Source of the DNA: Saprospiraceae bacterium
GTDB taxonomy: Bacteria; Bacteroidota; Bacteroidia; Chitinophagales; Saprospiraceae
NCBI GenBank assembly: GCA_021739645.1
Contig: JAIPBL010000020.1
Location: forward strand, 1-64,000
Reading direction: 5' to 3'
Length of the DNA: 64,000 bases
Every line of letters starts with the position of its first letter. Positions within the stretch are counted from its first letter, which is position 1. Of this stretch, positions 61,866 through 64,000 are shown piece by piece. Under the pieces are notes generated by a model. That model was not told the origin of the DNA, ran no database searches, and worked only from the letters and a program-made list of their open reading frames with translations. The translations under genes and the position numbers were made by a program.

Positions 61866-62873
61866 TCAAAAATTCAAATTCTTGGTCAGGTAGCCCATTT
61901 TAAGCGAGTCCCGAGTCTTGTCGTTGATGCCGATGCCGTTGCGCCTAAATTTATTGGCGGAATCGAATAGACCTTGCCCTTCACTAAGGTTTGAGTAGGT
62001 GGGGATTTCGCCAGACGAGGTAATTCCAGTATTGGCCAGGCTGACATTGACGTAATTCTGGAGTGCGAGGCCGCCAGCTATTATCTCTACATCAATACCA
62101 AGGAATACCCGCTTCATGTCGACGTCCACCTCAATATTGCTTTTCATCAGTTCATAAAACTCAAAGCCAAATTTTTCTGCTTCAAAGACGTTGCTGTTGC
62201 TTTCACGGCGCAACCCACGAGCCCACGGCCATTCGATTGTTTTTTCAACGAGTTGGGATGGGTCGACCTTTGGGTATTCGGCGTATCGAACATAAAGGGT
62301 AGCATCGAAAATATAGGCCGAGTCGGCAGCTGACCAATTAATGTTTGTTTTGCTAATGGCATTGCTGAGGAAGGCAAAGCCATTGGAGTTTTGCTGGGGG
62401 TTGTTCAGCTTTAAGGGAGAAAGGATGACGGCTTGGCTTGTAACTTCCGGCAATCCATTGTCCCGGTCGATGCGCAGGCGGATTTTCTCACCTTCTTTGA
62501 GGAGGAGCACAGCGGAGTCGATGCGGTACAGCCAGTTGGGGTCAGTTGCAAAAATACCACTGTCACGTGGGTATCCCCACTTGTTGCCATCCACTTTTTG
62601 GAGGGTGAAAACATCGCCGTTGCTCACTCGCTCCAACTTCACGATGGCATTTTCATAGAAGATAGAATCGGGGATTTTGGCCAATACCGTGGCATCTGCA
62701 TTTGGGTCGAGGAAGGCTCTTTCCACCCGGATGTAGTGGGCGGTATCGGAGATGTCGAGCAGGCCGTACACCACCGGAATGTCCTGCCACTTGGCGTTAA
62801 CATCGAAATCATTGGAGCAGGAAAAAACGAAAACCGAGCTAAAGAGCAGGGCAAAAAACAAAGGTCTATTCAT
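61866..62873 (-). CDS. Lipoprotein, DUF4249-like pattern
   Basis: 335 residues from ATG 62873. Lipoprotein signal MNRPLFFALLFSSVFVFSC (lipobox VFSC). Beta-sandwich text follows: IPVVYGLLDISDTAHYIRVE, AIVKLERVSNGDVFTLQKVD, YRIDSAVLLLKEGEKIRLRI, then SQAVILSPLKLNNP. 'xVYGLLD..D..HYIRVEKAF' is a common opening of Bacteroidota DUF4249-type lipoproteins, which often neighbour TonB receptors or surface proteins. Function is not established. Confidence 0.8.
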   Translation of the reverse strand: MNRPLFFALLFSSVFVFSCSNDFDVNAKWQDIPVVYGLLDISDTAHYIRVERAFLDPNADATVLAKIPDSIFYENAIVKLERVSNGDVFTLQKVDGNKWGYPRDSGIFATDPNWLYRIDSAVLLLKEGEKIRLRIDRDNGLPEVTSQAVILSPLKLNNPQQNSNGFAFLSNAISKTNINWSAADSAYIFDATLYVRYAEYPKVDPSQLVEKTIEWPWARGLRRESNSNVFEAEKFGFEFYELMKSNIEVDVDMKRVFLGIDVEIIAGGLALQNYVNVSLANTGITSSGEIPTYSNLSEGQGLFDSANKFRRNGIGINDKTRDSLKMGYLTKNLNF

Positions 62874-62895
62874 CGAGGACTAATTTTTTAGGCTG

Positions 62896-62925
62896 CAAAG
62901 GTACTTTTTTTGGAACAACTACCAA
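62896..62925 (-). promoter_or_regulatory. Bacteroidota-type promoter for the lipoprotein gene
   Basis: TTGG (62925-62922), 18 nt, then TACCTTTG (62903-62896) on the minus strand; the -7 element is a perfect TAnnTTTG and lies 23 nt from the ATG. Confidence 0.55.
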
Positions 62926-62968
62926 CGCTCGGGAGCGGAGGTGTCGGGCGTATTGCAGATGGGCAACG

Positions 62969-64000
62969 CTATCTGAACAAAGTTAAATCTCCTTTCAAAA
63001 GATTGGTTTCGCCGCAGGGAAATCTCACCAAAGCCATCCATGCATAAATTCCAATTTGAGCATCTTTTTCGTTGAATGTTCCATCCCAACCCACAGTTTG
63101 GTCACTAGGCAAAACGTTTTCAGCTTCGAAGACCATTTCCCCCCAGCGGTCAAAAATTTGTAATTTTAGAATTATGGTTTCTGAGGTAGGTCCAAAAAGG
63201 AGGAAAGTGTCGTTGATACCGTTCGCATTTGGCGAGAAAGAATTCGGGGCATAAATTTTTTGGGAAACGACCAAGTTTACATTTAGAATACTGTCACAGC
63301 CGAACTGGTTTTGCATCACAATTCGGTATTGCCCGGTTTCTTGAAACCCAAGAAAAGTCTCGTTTTCGCAGATGTGTTTCGTGAAACTGCTGTCTAGTGT
63401 TGGGTTGACCTGCAATTGCAATACCCGCATGCTATCGCAAGCGGTTGCCGTTTCAAAGAAATCGGTAAACTCGCCCGCTTGTTCGTACCCTTCGTATTTT
63501 TCTCCTTCGCAAATTGTTGCTTTTATGCTGGATGTTTGGCAAAATGAGCCGACTTCCTCATCGGATAGCACTCGCTGAAAAATCCGCAGGTTGTCCAATT
63601 GTCCGTTTAGCGATTGGTTTGAAGCAAAACAGCCTGCTAGGCAATCTTGGTCCTGCCCCAAAACGAGGGCATCAATTTCGAGCGGGGAATTCTCAATTGG
63701 TATTGCGCTGCCGACTATTTCACCATCTATGTAAATTTTTCCGAAGCCGTCACTGCGGGTAAAAACAAAACAATACCATTGATTTTCAACAAGTTGTGTA
63801 TTCAACGGGACATCGGTGCCAATACCGCCAAAGGTCAGATGAACGATATTGGCGAGTTTACGGTATCCAATCACAAAGGCGTTGTTGTCGCTGAACCCGT
63901 TGATAATGATATTGATTGGGTCTGCTCCTGATACTTGGAAAGCATGAAACTTAACTCGGCAGGCTACAGTGAAATCCATAACTTCGTGGAGCAACTCATT
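62969..64000 (-). CDS. Secreted LamG-like protein with CHU_C (T9SS type B) C-terminus, 5' part outside the window
   Basis: At least 343 residues, with no start inside the window. The visible part opens with a concanavalin/LamG fold (WYCFVFTRSDGFGKIYIDGE, NGQLDNLRIFQRVLSDEEV), followed by two 'C.G..Y.......FF..A..CDS...L.L.V.P' modules (ATICEGEKYEGYEQAGEF; HICENETFLGFQETGQY). The CHU_C/gliding-motility-associated end follows: IYAPNSFSPNANGINDTFLL, LQIFDRWGEMVFEAENV, WDGTF, GIYAWMALVRF. That tail directs export through T9SS, often to anchored or motility-associated surface proteins. The ligand of the LamG domain is unknown. Confidence 0.9.
   Translation of the reverse strand, partial: NELLHEVMDFTVACRVKFHAFQVSGADPINIIINGFSDNNAFVIGYRKLANIVHLTFGGIGTDVPLNTQLVENQWYCFVFTRSDGFGKIYIDGEIVGSAIPIENSPLEIDALVLGQDQDCLAGCFASNQSLNGQLDNLRIFQRVLSDEEVGSFCQTSSIKATICEGEKYEGYEQAGEFTDFFETATACDSMRVLQLQVNPTLDSSFTKHICENETFLGFQETGQYRIVMQNQFGCDSILNVNLVVSQKIYAPNSFSPNANGINDTFLLFGPTSETIILKLQIFDRWGEMVFEAENVLPSDQTVGWDGTFNEKDAQIGIYAWMALVRFPCGETNLLKGDLTLFR

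Overview
The window looks like a chromosomal segment of a Bacteroidota bacterium, probably of the Saprospiria (Haliscomenobacter/Lewinella-like). The evidence is type A and type B (CHU_C) T9SS sorting tails, SusC/TonB receptor parts next to a hybrid two-component (HTCS) regulator, Bacteroidota promoter words (TAnnTTTG), few Shine-Dalgarno sequences, and many short lipoproteins. No search could be run; family calls come from reading motifs in the translated sequence.

Layout. 1-460: the 5' end of an ISAzo13-like transposase, abutting a small membrane-protein gene whose own start is missing. 0.5-8 kb: a secreted GH13 amylase-family enzyme, then a lipoprotein + TonB-receptor operon with a Fur-box-like palindrome upstream, and an MFS transporter. 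8-22 kb: mostly housekeeping genes (DUF4349 lipoprotein, gamma-carbonic anhydrase-like protein, aspartate aminotransferase, nucleoside phosphorylase, ArsC/Spx-like protein, LuxE-like protein, TMTC-like TPR membrane protein, formate-THF ligase, OmpA protein). These are separated by inverted-repeat 'words' and one array of about 75-bp repeats (14.85-15.19 kb). An HNH-endonuclease cassette at 17.5-18.3 kb is bracketed by an intact gene and a decayed copy of that gene's 5' end.

22.3-30 kb: a 2545-residue secreted fungalysin (M36) protease with P-domain, beta-helix, eight tandem Cys-containing modules and a T9SS tail. 30.2-36.7 kb: what looks like a decayed glycan-utilisation locus: a frameshifted and truncated formylglycine-generating-enzyme-like lipoprotein, an intact HTCS regulator, a 21-bp-period direct-repeat operator, and a broken SusC-like receptor.

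36.7-57.9 kb is the most distinctive part. Nine same-strand genes, almost all with signal peptides, encode a 2027-residue beta-helix adhesin with T9SS tail, two TPR-CHAT caspase-like proteases, one metacaspase-like protease, two paralogous LytM/M23 proteins, a coiled-coil protein, and two proteins sharing a C-terminal stack domain. A relic of a further CHAT gene end lies just before the metacaspase. I read this as an exported caspase-fold protease island that has grown by duplication; its function is unknown.

58.3-64 kb: tRNA-Val and tRNA-Pro, a GT4 glycosyltransferase, an M28 peptidase, a lipoprotein, and the 3' part of a LamG/CHU_C secreted protein running off the window.
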